Of a stretch of 64,000 nt of DNA, positions 16,987-25,862 are shown in pieces. The notes below the pieces were generated by a model, which saw nothing but the letters and a program-made list of their open reading frames with translations, was not told the origin of the DNA and did no database searches. This stretch comes from Pseudomonas frederiksbergensis (GTDB lineage Bacteria; Pseudomonadota; Gammaproteobacteria; Pseudomonadales; Pseudomonadaceae), in NCBI RefSeq assembly GCF_003732275.1, contig NZ_MOBM01000021.1, forward strand, positions 124,001-188,000, given 5' to 3'. The stretch's first letter is position 1. Each line of letters begins with the position of its first letter. The translations under genes and the position numbers were made by a program.

Positions 16987-16993
16987 AAAAATA

Positions 16994-18031
16994 CTACTCG
17001 GCAGGTAATGACAATCTTTGCCCGGCCATCAACAGCGTCAACCGACTCAGACTCATCCATGGCGAACCCGCCGCCTGACCTTTGATTTGCGCATCAATAC
17101 GCTGCGCTTCGAGCAGCAACTGCGCCCAGCGTTGCGCCGAGTAGCGTTGCAGCGCCTTGCTCATCAGCGGTTTGCGTTTGTCCCAGATCGGCGGTCGGGC
17201 CTGGCTGAAGGCTTTGTCCAGCGGCACGCCCTGGCTGTATTGCAGCGACAGGTTGGCCAGCAGGCGCAGCTCCCGGGCCAGCGCCCAGAGAATCACCGGC
17301 GGTTCGACGCCTTCGCCGCGCAACCCTTCGAGCATGCGCAAGGCATGAGCAGCCTCGCCATTAAGAATCGCATCGGTCAGGCCGAAGACGTCGAAACGCG
17401 CACTGTCAGCCACTGCCGCTTGCACGGTTTCGACGGTGATTTGGCCGCCCTCGGCCATCAGCTTGAGTTTTTCGATTTCCTGGGCGGCAGCCAACAGGTT
17501 GCCCTCGACCCGAGCGGCGATCAGTTCGACGGCGTCCTGACTGGCTGAAAGCCCGGCCTGGGAAAGGCGTTGACGAATCCAGCTCGGCAACTGGTTGGTG
17601 TCCACTGGCCAGATCTGCACGAACTGGGTCTGCGGACCTTCGACCAGTGCCTTGCCCCACTTGGTTTTCTGCGCACTGCCATCAAGCTTGGGCAGGCTGA
17701 TCAGGAGCAACGTGTCTTCAGCCGGGCGCGAGCAGTACTCAATGAGTGCCGCCGCGCCTTTGTCACCGGGCTTGCCGGAGGGCAGGCGCAGTTCCAGAAG
17801 ACGTTTTTCAGCGAACAGCGACATGCTGGCGCCAGCCTGCAGCAACGTGCCCCAGTCGAAACTGGCGTCGGCGGCAAAGACCTGGCGTTCATCGAAACCT
17901 TGCAGGCGGGCAGCCGCGCGAATGGCGTCGGCGGCTTCCTGACACAACAGTGGGTCATCGCCACTGATGATGTAGACCGGCGCGAGGGCGCCTTGCAGGT
18001 GTTTACCGAGTTGGGCGGGGGCGAGTTTCAT
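16994..18031 (-). CDS. holA: DNA polymerase III delta subunit
   Basis: Delta is the clamp-loader subunit that opens the beta ring. The 345-residue protein begins MKLAPAQLGKHL and shows the HolA pattern: YIISGDDPLLCQEAADAIR near residue 20, LLELRLPSGKPGDKGAAAL, and the C-terminal helical part EPPVILWALARELRLLANL. Delta has no functional ATP site, and none is seen here. It is transcribed after lptE with a gap of about 39 bases, in the leuS-lptE-holA order shared with E. coli. Confidence 0.95.
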   Translation of the reverse strand: MKLAPAQLGKHLQGALAPVYIISGDDPLLCQEAADAIRAAARLQGFDERQVFAADASFDWGTLLQAGASMSLFAEKRLLELRLPSGKPGDKGAAALIEYCSRPAEDTLLLISLPKLDGSAQKTKWGKALVEGPQTQFVQIWPVDTNQLPSWIRQRLSQAGLSASQDAVELIAARVEGNLLAAAQEIEKLKLMAEGGQITVETVQAAVADSARFDVFGLTDAILNGEAAHALRMLEGLRGEGVEPPVILWALARELRLLANLSLQYSQGVPLDKAFSQARPPIWDKRKPLMSKALQRYSAQRWAQLLLEAQRIDAQIKGQAAGSPWMSLSRLTLLMAGQRLSLPAE

Positions 18032-18070
18032 AAGAAGAGGCGAACGGGGCGCCGGAGCGCCCCGTAAGGC

Positions 18071-18676
18071 TTATTGCTGTGGCAGTTCGAGAGGTGACTG
18101 ACGCGGCGTCTGCGCTTCAGCCTTCTGCGCTGCTTCCAATGCGTCGGCTTCAGCCTTGGCCCTGGCGTCAGCGGTCTGTTGCAGCTGTTCCAACTGCGTC
18201 GGGGTCAGCTGTTGCAGGCGCAGCATCATGCGTTGAACCAGTTCACGACGCATGTCCTTGCGGGCATCGTTGGCTTCCTGGTCGGAACCCACCAGGTTGT
18301 TGCCGTCGTGGATGAAGACTTTCTGCACTTGCAGCTTGTCGCTGAGCAGTGGCAGGTTGCCCTGACCGCGGATGTCGTAGTTCAGCACCATGGTCATCTG
18401 ATACTCGCCAGTACGGCCGGCACCGGCATAACTGAGGATACGCTGGGTTTCCTGTTCGTCAGCCAGATACAGCTTGTAAGGCGCGCCGCTATAGACCTTG
18501 ACGCCGCTGCTTTCCAGCACCTGACGCATTTGTGTCACGGTTTCGCCATAGGCATTGCGGGCGCTCAGATCAAGTTCCTTGATCGCCAGTTCGGTGGTGC
18601 CGGTACCGCGCAGCTGGAAACCGCAGGCGCTCAGCAGGACTGCAAGGCCCATTACCAGCAAATTGCGTTTGATCAT
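18071..18676 (-). CDS. lptE: LPS-assembly lipoprotein LptE
   Basis: LptE plugs the LptD barrel that inserts lipopolysaccharide into the outer membrane. The start MIKRNLLVMGLAVLLSACGF gives a signal peptide with a lipobox (Cys18), after which FQLRGTG is typical. A GGGGAG ribosome site precedes this ATG; an in-frame TTG 12 codons earlier is open but lacks these features. The C-terminal tail (about 165-201) is rich in Ala, Gln and Glu and is probably a helical extension beyond the core fold. It lies between leuS and holA, as expected. Confidence 0.93.
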   Translation of the reverse strand: MIKRNLLVMGLAVLLSACGFQLRGTGTTELAIKELDLSARNAYGETVTQMRQVLESSGVKVYSGAPYKLYLADEQETQRILSYAGAGRTGEYQMTMVLNYDIRGQGNLPLLSDKLQVQKVFIHDGNNLVGSDQEANDARKDMRRELVQRMMLRLQQLTPTQLEQLQQTADARAKAEADALEAAQKAEAQTPRQSPLELPQQ

Positions 18677-18765
18677 CTTGTTGCTCCCCTTGAAACCATG
18701 TGGGCCGGTCAAGCGGCCCGAAAGGTTTTACTCGGCGCCAGGCATGACCTGGCGCCCGATCCAAT

Positions 18766-21372
18766 TTAGCTGGCGACGATATTGACCAGTTTCCCGGGCA
18801 CTACAATCACTTTGCGAATAGTCAGGCCATCGACGAAGCGCAGGACGTTTTCATTGGCCCGTGCGGCAGCTTCGACTTCTTCGCGGCTGGCGCTGGCGGG
18901 CATTTCGATGTGGCCGCGCAGTTTGCCATTCACTTGGATGACAAGCTGCACGCTGTCCTGTACCAGGGCGCTTTCGTCCAGCACCGGCCAACCGGCATCG
19001 ATGACCGGGTCGGCGTGACCCAGGCGATGCCACAGCTCGTGGCTGATGTGCGGGGTGATCGGGGCCAGCAGCAAGACTACGGTTTCCAGACCTTCGTGAA
19101 TCAGTGCGCGATCCTGTGCGGTGCCTTGCGCGGCTTTTTCCAGCACGTTCATCAGCGTCATCACCTGGGCGATGGCGGTGTTGAATTTGTGGTTCTGGCC
19201 GACGTCGTGGCTGGCCTGCTTGATGGCCTGGTGGATCGAACGGCGAATGGCTTTCTGCTCGTCGTTCAGGCTGGCAACGTCCAGTTTGCCCGGAAGGCCC
19301 TGAGTGACGTGCGTTTGAGCCAGGCGCCAGACGCGTTTGAGGAAACGGTGCGAACCCTCTACACCGGAGTCGGACCATTCCGCGCTCATGTCGGGTGGGG
19401 AGGCAAACATCATGAACAGTCGGCAGGTGTCTGCGCCGAACTGGTCAATCATCGACTGTGGGTCAACGCCGTTGTTCTTTGACTTGGCCATCTTCTCGGT
19501 GCCACCGATTTCCACCGGCAGGCCGTCTGCGATCAGCTTGGCGCTAATGACCTTGGCCTTGCTGTCGCGTTCGAGTTCTACGTCCGCCGGGTTGAACCAC
19601 GTGTAGGCACCATTGGCTTCGCGACGATAGTACGTCTCGGCGATCACCATGCCCTGGGTCAGCAGGTTCTTGAACGGCTCGTTGGAGCTCACCAGGCCTT
19701 CGTCGCGCATCAGCTTGTGGAAGAAGCGCGCGTAGAGCAGGTGGAGAATGGCGTGTTCGATACCGCCGATGTACTGATCCACCGCCAACCAATGGTCGGC
19801 AGCCGCTTTGTCCACCAGACCACCTTCATAGTGTGGCGAGGCGTAGCGGGCGTAGTACCACGAGGACTCGACAAAGGTGTCCATGGTGTCGGTTTCACGC
19901 TTGGCCGCAGCGCCGCATTTCGGGCAGGTGCATTCGTAGAACTCGGGCATGCGCGCCAGTGGCGAACCGGCGCCGTCCGGTACGACGTCTTCCGGCAGCA
20001 CCACGGGCAGCTGATCTTCCGGGACCGGCACATCACCGCAGGTGTCGCAGTGGATGATCGGGATCGGGCAGCCCCAGTAGCGCTGACGGCTGATGCCCCA
20101 GTCGCGCAGGCGGAACTGGGTACGCGAGGCGCCGAGGTTTTTCTTGATCAGCGCCACTTCGATGGCGTCGAAGGCGCCGGCGAAATCGAGGCCGTCGAAT
20201 TCGCCGGAGTTGATCAGTGTGCCGTGCTCGCCGTACGCATCCTGCCAAGGGGCCGGGTTGGTGTCACCTACACTGGTGCGCACCACGGATTTGATCGGCA
20301 GGTTGTACTTGGTGGCGAACTCGAAATCACGTTCATCGTGAGCCGGAACAGCCATCACCGCGCCATCGCCGTAATGCATCAGCACGTAATTGGCGACCCA
20401 TACCGGGAGTTTCTCACCGGTCAGCGGATGCTCGACGAACAGCGAGGTCGGCAGACCTTTTTTCTCTTGAGTGGCGACGTCGGCTTCGGCGACGCTGCCG
20501 CCCTTGCATTCAGCGATGAACGCTTGCAGCTCAGGATTGTTCTGTGCGGCCAGGGTAGCCAAATGGTGTTCGGCGGCCACGGCAACGTAGGTCGCGCCCA
20601 TCAGGGTGTCCGGACGGGTGGTGAATACTTTCAGCGCGCCGGTTTCGCCGATGGAGGCGACGTCATACGGGAACTGCACTTCCATGCCGCGGGATTTGCC
20701 GATCCAGTTGCGCTGCATGGTCTTGACCTGTTCAGGCCAGCCCGTCAGTTCGTCGAGGCTTTCCAGCAGCTCATCCGCGTAAGCGGTGATCTTGAAGTAG
20801 TACATCGGGATTTCGCGCTTTTCGATCAGCGCGCCGGAACGCCAGCCGCGCCCGTCGATCACCTGTTCGTTGGCCAGAACGGTCTGGTCGACCGGGTCCC
20901 AGTTCACGGTGCCGCTTTTTTTGTAAATCACGCCTTTTTCGAACAGGCGAGTGAACAGCCATTGTTCCCAGCGGTAGTAATCAGGCTTGCAGGTGGTCAC
21001 TTCGCGCGACCAGTCCACCGCCAGGCCCAGGCTGCGCAGCTGGGTTTTCATGTAGGCGATGTTTTCGTAGGTCCACTTGGCGGGCGCTACGTTGTTCTTC
21101 ATCGCGGCGTTTTCCGCCGGCATGCCGAAGGCGTCCCAACCCATGGGTTGCAGGACGTTCTTGCCTTGCATGCGCTGGTAGCGGGAGATCACGTCGCCGA
21201 TGGTGTAGTTGCGCACGTGCCCCATGTGTAGCTTGCCGCTGGGGTAAGGGAACATCGACAGGCAGTAGAACGTCTCCTTGCCTGGCTGTTCACTGACTTC
21301 AAAGGACTTTTGCTCGTCCCAGAACGACTGGGCGGCGGCTTCGATTTCACGGGGCTGATATTGTTCGTGCAT
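18766..21372 (-). CDS. leuS: Leucyl-tRNA synthetase
   Basis: LeuRS charges tRNA-Leu and edits mischarged products. The class I signature is PYPSGKLHMGH near residue 45. The large CP1 editing insert follows, and two cysteine pairs (CDTCGD and CTCPKCG) mark the zinc-binding module. The second signature reads EKMAKSKNNG, with Ala replacing the first Ser of KMSKS; I believe this is usual in Pseudomonas. I start at MHEQYQPREIE (868 residues); the extra 23 upstream codons do not look like LeuRS. It heads the leuS-lptE-holA unit. Confidence 0.97.
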   Translation of the reverse strand: MHEQYQPREIEAAAQSFWDEQKSFEVSEQPGKETFYCLSMFPYPSGKLHMGHVRNYTIGDVISRYQRMQGKNVLQPMGWDAFGMPAENAAMKNNVAPAKWTYENIAYMKTQLRSLGLAVDWSREVTTCKPDYYRWEQWLFTRLFEKGVIYKKSGTVNWDPVDQTVLANEQVIDGRGWRSGALIEKREIPMYYFKITAYADELLESLDELTGWPEQVKTMQRNWIGKSRGMEVQFPYDVASIGETGALKVFTTRPDTLMGATYVAVAAEHHLATLAAQNNPELQAFIAECKGGSVAEADVATQEKKGLPTSLFVEHPLTGEKLPVWVANYVLMHYGDGAVMAVPAHDERDFEFATKYNLPIKSVVRTSVGDTNPAPWQDAYGEHGTLINSGEFDGLDFAGAFDAIEVALIKKNLGASRTQFRLRDWGISRQRYWGCPIPIIHCDTCGDVPVPEDQLPVVLPEDVVPDGAGSPLARMPEFYECTCPKCGAAAKRETDTMDTFVESSWYYARYASPHYEGGLVDKAAADHWLAVDQYIGGIEHAILHLLYARFFHKLMRDEGLVSSNEPFKNLLTQGMVIAETYYRREANGAYTWFNPADVELERDSKAKVISAKLIADGLPVEIGGTEKMAKSKNNGVDPQSMIDQFGADTCRLFMMFASPPDMSAEWSDSGVEGSHRFLKRVWRLAQTHVTQGLPGKLDVASLNDEQKAIRRSIHQAIKQASHDVGQNHKFNTAIAQVMTLMNVLEKAAQGTAQDRALIHEGLETVVLLLAPITPHISHELWHRLGHADPVIDAGWPVLDESALVQDSVQLVIQVNGKLRGHIEMPASASREEVEAAARANENVLRFVDGLTIRKVIVVPGKLVNIVAS

Positions 21373-21652
21373 GGCTACTTTTGAACTGAATAGGGGTGGC
21401 CTAATCCTCTTCAATGCAACGCTGGACGGTGATAACGCCAAATCGACGTTTCGGTGCCCAGGCGAGCTGGAAGTGGAGTTACAGGAAGCGCCGTAGCATA
21501 CATGACCGCACTCTACCGAGGGAAACCCTGATTACACGCAAGGACGCGGCCAATGACCGCCTCGAGGGCCGTTGGTCGCGGCGCTCAGCCGGTTTTTTCA
21601 GTGAAGCTAAGCTCTAAAAGGGGAGTGAGTCTTATCTTCAATGAGGTGATGG

Positions 21653-21973
21653 ATGGTTGAGTCACAGCAAAAAGTTACAAAACCGGAGCTGTACGAAAAA
21701 CTGATAGACCGTCTCGCAATGGCGCTGGATGTGGCCAAAACCGCCGGTCGGCTTCGTGATGAGCGCCCCCTGGAGCTGGAGCTGCGTGGCTTGAGCCCCG
21801 CAGAGTTTGAACTGGTCAAGGCGTATCTGGACCGTAGTGAGCGTGAGACGCACGGATGCTTGTCAGCAGCAGTGAAGCAACTCGAAGCACCACGTTCGGC
21901 CAAGATCATCTGGCTCAAGGACAAGGCACCCGGCAAAGGCGCGGTAAAGGTCCGGTCTTTGCAATTCAAGTAA
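21653..21973 (+). CDS. Conserved hypothetical protein, 106 residues
   Basis: I do not recognise a named family. The protein is soluble, charged and mostly helical: KPELYEKLIDRLAMALDVAKTAGRLRDE, then RGLSPAEFELVKAYLDRSE, and a basic C-terminus (APGKGAVKVRSLQFK). The place beside leuS resembles that of ybeL-type genes in enterobacteria, but the zinc-ribbon cysteines of that family are absent. GAGGTG lies eight bases before the ATG. It is divergent from leuS, with a 280-base gap in which I see no repeat or clear promoter. Confidence 0.75.
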   Translation: MVESQQKVTKPELYEKLIDRLAMALDVAKTAGRLRDERPLELELRGLSPAEFELVKAYLDRSERETHGCLSAAVKQLEAPRSAKIIWLKDKAPGKGAVKVRSLQFK

Positions 21974-22079
21974 GGGCACTTGAAGCCGTGGGATATGCTT
22001 TTTTGAAGCGAAGTCCTTCCACATTTGTTGTCGCATTGTGTCAATCCACCTAGGCTTCGGGCATCTATGGAGATGCCCG

Positions 22080-22859
22080 ATGCCTTTTCGTTATTTCATT
22101 AAACAACTTCTACTGCCGCCCGGCATTTTATTGCTGTTGCTGGTACTTGCCTGGTGGTGGCGCCGCTCAAGGCCGAGGCTGGCGGGGTTGTGTTTCGTCT
22201 TGGGCGTAGGCGGCTTCTGGTTGATGAGCCTGCCAGTGATGGTGGAGTGGAGTGCCAAGGCCCTGGAGCGCGAGCCGCCGCTGACGCGCGAGGAATGGGC
22301 AACCTTGGGCCGACGGGCCGACGCGATCGTGGTGTTGGGTTCAGGGCGTGAGCGTGGCGACCCGACCTGGGGCGTTGACCAACCGACCGGCGTAGGCCTG
22401 GGGCGCGAGCGCTATGCCGCGCGCCTGGCCAAGGCGTCCGGCTTGCCGATTCTGACCAGTGGCGGCCTGCATTACGGTACGCCACCGACAGAAGCAAAAC
22501 TGATGGCGGACTCATTGCTCGATGATTTCGGCGTGACGGTGCGCTGGCAGGAAGGGCGCAGCCGCACGACCTGGGAAAACGCGCAACTCAGCGCCCAAGT
22601 GTTGTTGCCGGAGGGGATCAAGCGGGTAGTGGTTGTGACTCAGGCCTGGCACATGCCACGGGCGGTCTGGAGTTTCCAGCAAGCCGGGTTTGAGGTAGTA
22701 CCCGCGCCAGTGGGGTTTTTAGGCGTGGACAATGCCCGGCCGCTGGGCGGCTGGATGCCGGAATTCAAATCGATCTGGCAGAGCGGGCAGTTGATGAATG
22801 AGGCGGTGGGGCAAATCGGGTATTCGTTGTTTTATCGAGGCGATGTTGACCCTGATTGA
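22080..22859 (+). CDS. YdcF family (DUF218) inner-membrane protein
   Basis: This 259-residue protein has two N-terminal membrane helices (about 10-30 and 38-57), followed by a DUF218 domain: VVLGSGRERGDP, LTSGGLHYGTPPTEA, SRTTWENAQLS and VVTQAWHMPRA. It resembles E. coli ElyC, which affects undecaprenyl-phosphate lipid carrier and envelope integrity at low temperature; this function is inferred from family similarity. The ATG 22080 is chosen over an earlier in-frame ATG because it begins directly with the membrane helix. A REP doublet separates it from the end of lnt. Confidence 0.87.
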   Translation: MPFRYFIKQLLLPPGILLLLLVLAWWWRRSRPRLAGLCFVLGVGGFWLMSLPVMVEWSAKALEREPPLTREEWATLGRRADAIVVLGSGRERGDPTWGVDQPTGVGLGRERYAARLAKASGLPILTSGGLHYGTPPTEAKLMADSLLDDFGVTVRWQEGRSRTTWENAQLSAQVLLPEGIKRVVVVTQAWHMPRAVWSFQQAGFEVVPAPVGFLGVDNARPLGGWMPEFKSIWQSGQLMNEAVGQIGYSLFYRGDVDPD

Positions 22860-22881
22860 TATTGTGCCTGTGATGTCGTCT

Positions 22882-22988
22882 TCGCGAGCAAGTCGGATCG
22901 CCGCACCGCCGCTCCCACACTGATTTTCTGTATACGCACCCTCTGTGTGCGACGAAGATCAAATGTGGGGGCGGGCTTGCTCGCGAAG
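22882..22988. repeat. REP doublet with one expanded arm
   Basis: The left copy reads TTCGCGAGCAAG, then 16 extra bases (TCGGATCGCCGCACCG), then CCGCTCCCACA. The right copy (about 22963-22988) is ordinary apart from GTGGGGGCGGGC. The same expanded arm occurs at 53345-53384. It separates ydcF from the end of lnt. Confidence 0.85.
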
Positions 22989-22990
22989 CT

Positions 22991-24514
22991 TTAAACGGTT
23001 TTCGCCATACGGTTGGCCACTAACGCCCAACCAAACAACAACACGCAAATGATGATCAACGGCCACGAACGCCATTCCAGGTACGGCGTCAGGTTATGCA
23101 TCGGTACCACTTCACCGTAAAGAATGCCTTGTTCGAACTGCGGAATCTGCACAGTGATCTGACCGAACGGGTTGATCAGGCCGGTTACGCCGTTGTTGGT
23201 GGCGCGGATCATCCAGCGGCCGGCTTCAAGTGCGCGCATCTGTGCCATCTGCAAATGTTGCAGCGGGCCAATCGAGGTGCCGAACCAGGTATCGTTGCTG
23301 ATGGTCAGCAGCAAATCGCTGCGGGCGGCGAGGCCGGCGGCGAATTCCGGATAGACCACTTCGTAGCAGATGAACGGCGCTATCTGATAACCCTTGGCTT
23401 GCAGCAGCGCTTGATCGGCCGGCCCGCGGGCAAAGTCGGACATCGGCAGGTCAAAGAAAGCGATCAGGCCGCGCAAGATTTCCTGCAATGGAACGTATTC
23501 GCCGAACGGCACCAGTTTTTGCTTCAGATAAGTGCCATCGCCTTCCCCGACAACAGTAATGCCGTTGAAAAAGCGCTTCTCGTGATGGACTTCCTGGCGA
23601 ATCGGCACGCCGGTAATCAGCGCCGATTTACGCTCGGCGGCGAAGCTTCCCATCATGTTCAGGTAGCCCTCGGCGGACTCCTTGAGCACAGGGACCGCCG
23701 TTTCCGGCCAGATCAGCAGGTCGACGCGTTTGGAGCTGAAGCTCATGTCGCGGTACAGCGCCAGCTGCGCATTGAGCTGCGACGGGTCCCACTTCATGCT
23801 TTGTTCAATGTTGCCCTGAAGCGCCGCGACGCTCAGAGGTGCGCCCGCCGGGCTGGTCCAGGCATGTTCCTTGAGCGCCATGCCGGCCACCCATGGGCCA
23901 GCCAGCAGCAACACGCCGACAGCGATGAAGCCTTTACGGCCAGTGCGCACCAGTCGCATAGCGTTGTAGATCAGTGCAGCCGTCAGGGCCAGGGTGAAGG
24001 AAATCAGCCACATTCCGCCGACCGGCGCGAGCCCGGCCAGTGGGCCATCGAGCTGGCTATAGCCGGAATAGAGCCAAGGGAAACCGGTAAGGAACCAGCC
24101 GCGAAAGGCTTCTTGACCCACCCATAGCGCTGCAAACGCCAAGGCATCGGCCAGCGGCGCTTCGTTACGGCGCAACCAGCGCGCCCAAATCCAGGCGGGC
24201 AGGGCGAAGAACCAGGCAATCGCCGCGGTGAACAGCAGCATCAAGAATCCGGCCAGCAGCACCGAGGCGCCACCAAAGTTGTGGATGCTGTAGTAGATCC
24301 AGCTAGTGCCCGCGGCAAACAGGCCGAAACCGAAACACCAGCCACGGCCCAAGGCCTGACGGGGGGGCAGTTCACGCAAACCGGCATAAAAGAAACCGAC
24401 CGCCAGCAATGCCAGCGGCCAGATATCGAACGGCGCCAGGGCCAGGGTAGTGAGCGCACCGGCCGCCACGGCCAGCAGGTTACCGGGCCAGCCGGGGCGG
24501 GTTACACGGAGCAT
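22991..24514 (-). CDS. lnt: Apolipoprotein N-acyltransferase
   Basis: Lnt adds the third acyl chain to outer-membrane lipoproteins in the inner membrane. The N-terminal 200 residues carry about six membrane helices. A nitrilase-like periplasmic domain follows with its catalytic triad in context: Glu in WPETAVP, Lys in KQKLVPFGEYVP and Cys in ICYEVVYPEF. A last helix closes the chain. At 507 residues it matches the family. It is the end of the miaB-phoH-ybeY-corC-lnt series, eight bases after corC, and would process the lipoproteins encoded nearby (LptE, RlpA, MltB-like). Confidence 0.96.
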   Translation of the reverse strand: MLRVTRPGWPGNLLAVAAGALTTLALAPFDIWPLALLAVGFFYAGLRELPPRQALGRGWCFGFGLFAAGTSWIYYSIHNFGGASVLLAGFLMLLFTAAIAWFFALPAWIWARWLRRNEAPLADALAFAALWVGQEAFRGWFLTGFPWLYSGYSQLDGPLAGLAPVGGMWLISFTLALTAALIYNAMRLVRTGRKGFIAVGVLLLAGPWVAGMALKEHAWTSPAGAPLSVAALQGNIEQSMKWDPSQLNAQLALYRDMSFSSKRVDLLIWPETAVPVLKESAEGYLNMMGSFAAERKSALITGVPIRQEVHHEKRFFNGITVVGEGDGTYLKQKLVPFGEYVPLQEILRGLIAFFDLPMSDFARGPADQALLQAKGYQIAPFICYEVVYPEFAAGLAARSDLLLTISNDTWFGTSIGPLQHLQMAQMRALEAGRWMIRATNNGVTGLINPFGQITVQIPQFEQGILYGEVVPMHNLTPYLEWRSWPLIIICVLLFGWALVANRMAKTV

Positions 24515-24522
24515 GTCAATCC

Positions 24523-25362
24523 TTAACGGGCAATAGGTGTCAGGCGCAGCAAGTGAATTCGACGGCTGTCGGCGTTCAGGATGCGGAAGCGATAGGCGCC
24601 GATTTCAGTGATTTCGTTGCGTTTTGGCAAGTGCCCGAACGCGCTCATCACCAAGCCGCCGACGGTGTCGAATTCGTCGTCGGAGAATTCGCTGTCGAAG
24701 AACTCGTTGAAGTTATCGATCGGCGTCAGGGCCTTGATCAGGAAGTCACCGCTGGGCAGCGGCTTGATGTAGCTGTCTTCTTCGACGTCGTGCTCGTCTT
24801 CGATGTCGCCGACGATCTGTTCCAGCACGTCTTCGATGGTCACCAGGCCGGCCACACCGCCATATTCGTCAATGACGATGGCCATGTGGTTATGGTTGGC
24901 GCGAAACTCGCGCAGCAGCACATTCAGGCGCTTGGACTCGGGTACGAATGTGGCCGGGCGCAGCAGGTCCTTGATGTTGAAGCTGTCGCCGTTTTCCTTG
25001 AGGATCAACGGCAGCAAGTCCTTGGCCAGCAACACGCCCATCACGTCATCGTGGCTTTCGCCGATCACCGGGTAGCGGGAGTGGGCCGAGTCGACCACGG
25101 CCGGCAGAAACTCGCGGGGTGTCTGGGTCGCCTTGATGCTGATCATCTGCGAGCGCGGGACCATGATATCCCGTACTTGCAGGTCTGCAACCTGGATGGC
25201 GCCTTCGACGATGGCCAGCGCTTCGCTGTCCAGCAATTTGTTTTGGTGTGCATCGCGCAGCAGCTCCAGCAGCTCCTGACGGTTCTTCGGCTCGTGGGCA
25301 AAAGCCTGGGTGAGCTTACCCAGCCATGACTTCTGCCCGTTGCTCGATCGATCTTCGCTCAT
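24523..25362 (-). CDS. corC: CorC / YbeX CBS-domain protein
   Basis: This cytosolic protein is linked to magnesium/cobalt efflux and, in E. coli as YbeX, to ribosome metabolism. It has no membrane segments: after a charged N-terminus come two CBS domains (about 70-200; DIMVPRSQM, YPVIGESHDDVMGVLLAKDL, NHMAIVIDEYGGVAGLVTIEDVLEQIVGDIEDE), then a C-terminal CorC/HlyC domain (about 205-279). Length (279) is normal. It follows ybeY by five bases and precedes lnt by eight, which is the conserved order. Confidence 0.94.
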   Translation of the reverse strand: MSEDRSSNGQKSWLGKLTQAFAHEPKNRQELLELLRDAHQNKLLDSEALAIVEGAIQVADLQVRDIMVPRSQMISIKATQTPREFLPAVVDSAHSRYPVIGESHDDVMGVLLAKDLLPLILKENGDSFNIKDLLRPATFVPESKRLNVLLREFRANHNHMAIVIDEYGGVAGLVTIEDVLEQIVGDIEDEHDVEEDSYIKPLPSGDFLIKALTPIDNFNEFFDSEFSDDEFDTVGGLVMSAFGHLPKRNEITEIGAYRFRILNADSRRIHLLRLTPIAR

Positions 25363-25367
25363 AGCGA

Positions 25368-25862
25368 TTACTCTGAATCCTTTGTTGTTACGATTGGGGA
25401 TGTGTCTGTTTCGTCGTCCGCATAAGGGTCCGGATGACCCAATTCTGCAAGCAACGTTCGTTCCAGTGCTTCCATTTCTTCGGCTTCATCGTCATCTATA
25501 TGGTCGTAACCAAGCAGATGCAAGCAGCCGTGAATGACCAGATGCGCCCAGTGGGCCTTTAATTCTTTGCCTTGTTCCGCCGCTTCGCGCTCGACCACCG
25601 CTATGCAGATCACCAGATCGCCGAGCAAGGGAATGTCGAGAAACTCATCGGGGACATCGGCCGGGAACGATAAAACGTTGGTGGCGTAGTCTTTCTGCCG
25701 CCAGGTGAAGTTCAGTTCGCGGGCTTCCTCTTCGTCGACCAGACGGATGGTCATTTCGGAGTCGGCAGTACGCTGGCGCAGGGCCAGTTCGCACCATTGA
25801 CGGAATTCGGCTTCGCTTGGGGCAGACGCTTCGGTAGCCAGTTGCAGATCAAGCTCAAGCAT
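25368..25862 (-). CDS. ybeY: Endoribonuclease YbeY
   Basis: YbeY is a metal-dependent single-strand endoribonuclease needed for 16S rRNA 3'-end maturation and 70S quality control. The zinc ligand motif HGCLHLLGYDH is intact near residue 120. The start MLELDLQLA at 25862 overlaps the end of phoH by eight bases and gives 164 residues; the frame's earlier ATGs lie well inside phoH. The acidic tail (YADDETDTSP) is a usual Pseudomonas extension. Confidence 0.95.
   Translation of the reverse strand: MLELDLQLATEASAPSEAEFRQWCELALRQRTADSEMTIRLVDEEEARELNFTWRQKDYATNVLSFPADVPDEFLDIPLLGDLVICIAVVEREAAEQGKELKAHWAHLVIHGCLHLLGYDHIDDDEAEEMEALERTLLAELGHPDPYADDETDTSPIVTTKDSE

Noticed and set aside
19717..21231. 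Long open frame antisense to leuS (504 codons)
   Set aside because: It mirrors the third-base GC bias of leuS, has no family pattern and no ribosome site. The same holds for the long antisense frames at 2886-3836, 6047-6889, 35360-36706 and 62577-63881.
18766..21372. Damaged KMSKS motif in LeuRS (KMAKS)
   Set aside because: The surrounding motif is intact, and I believe KMAKS is the usual form in Pseudomonas, so this is not a sign of inactivation.
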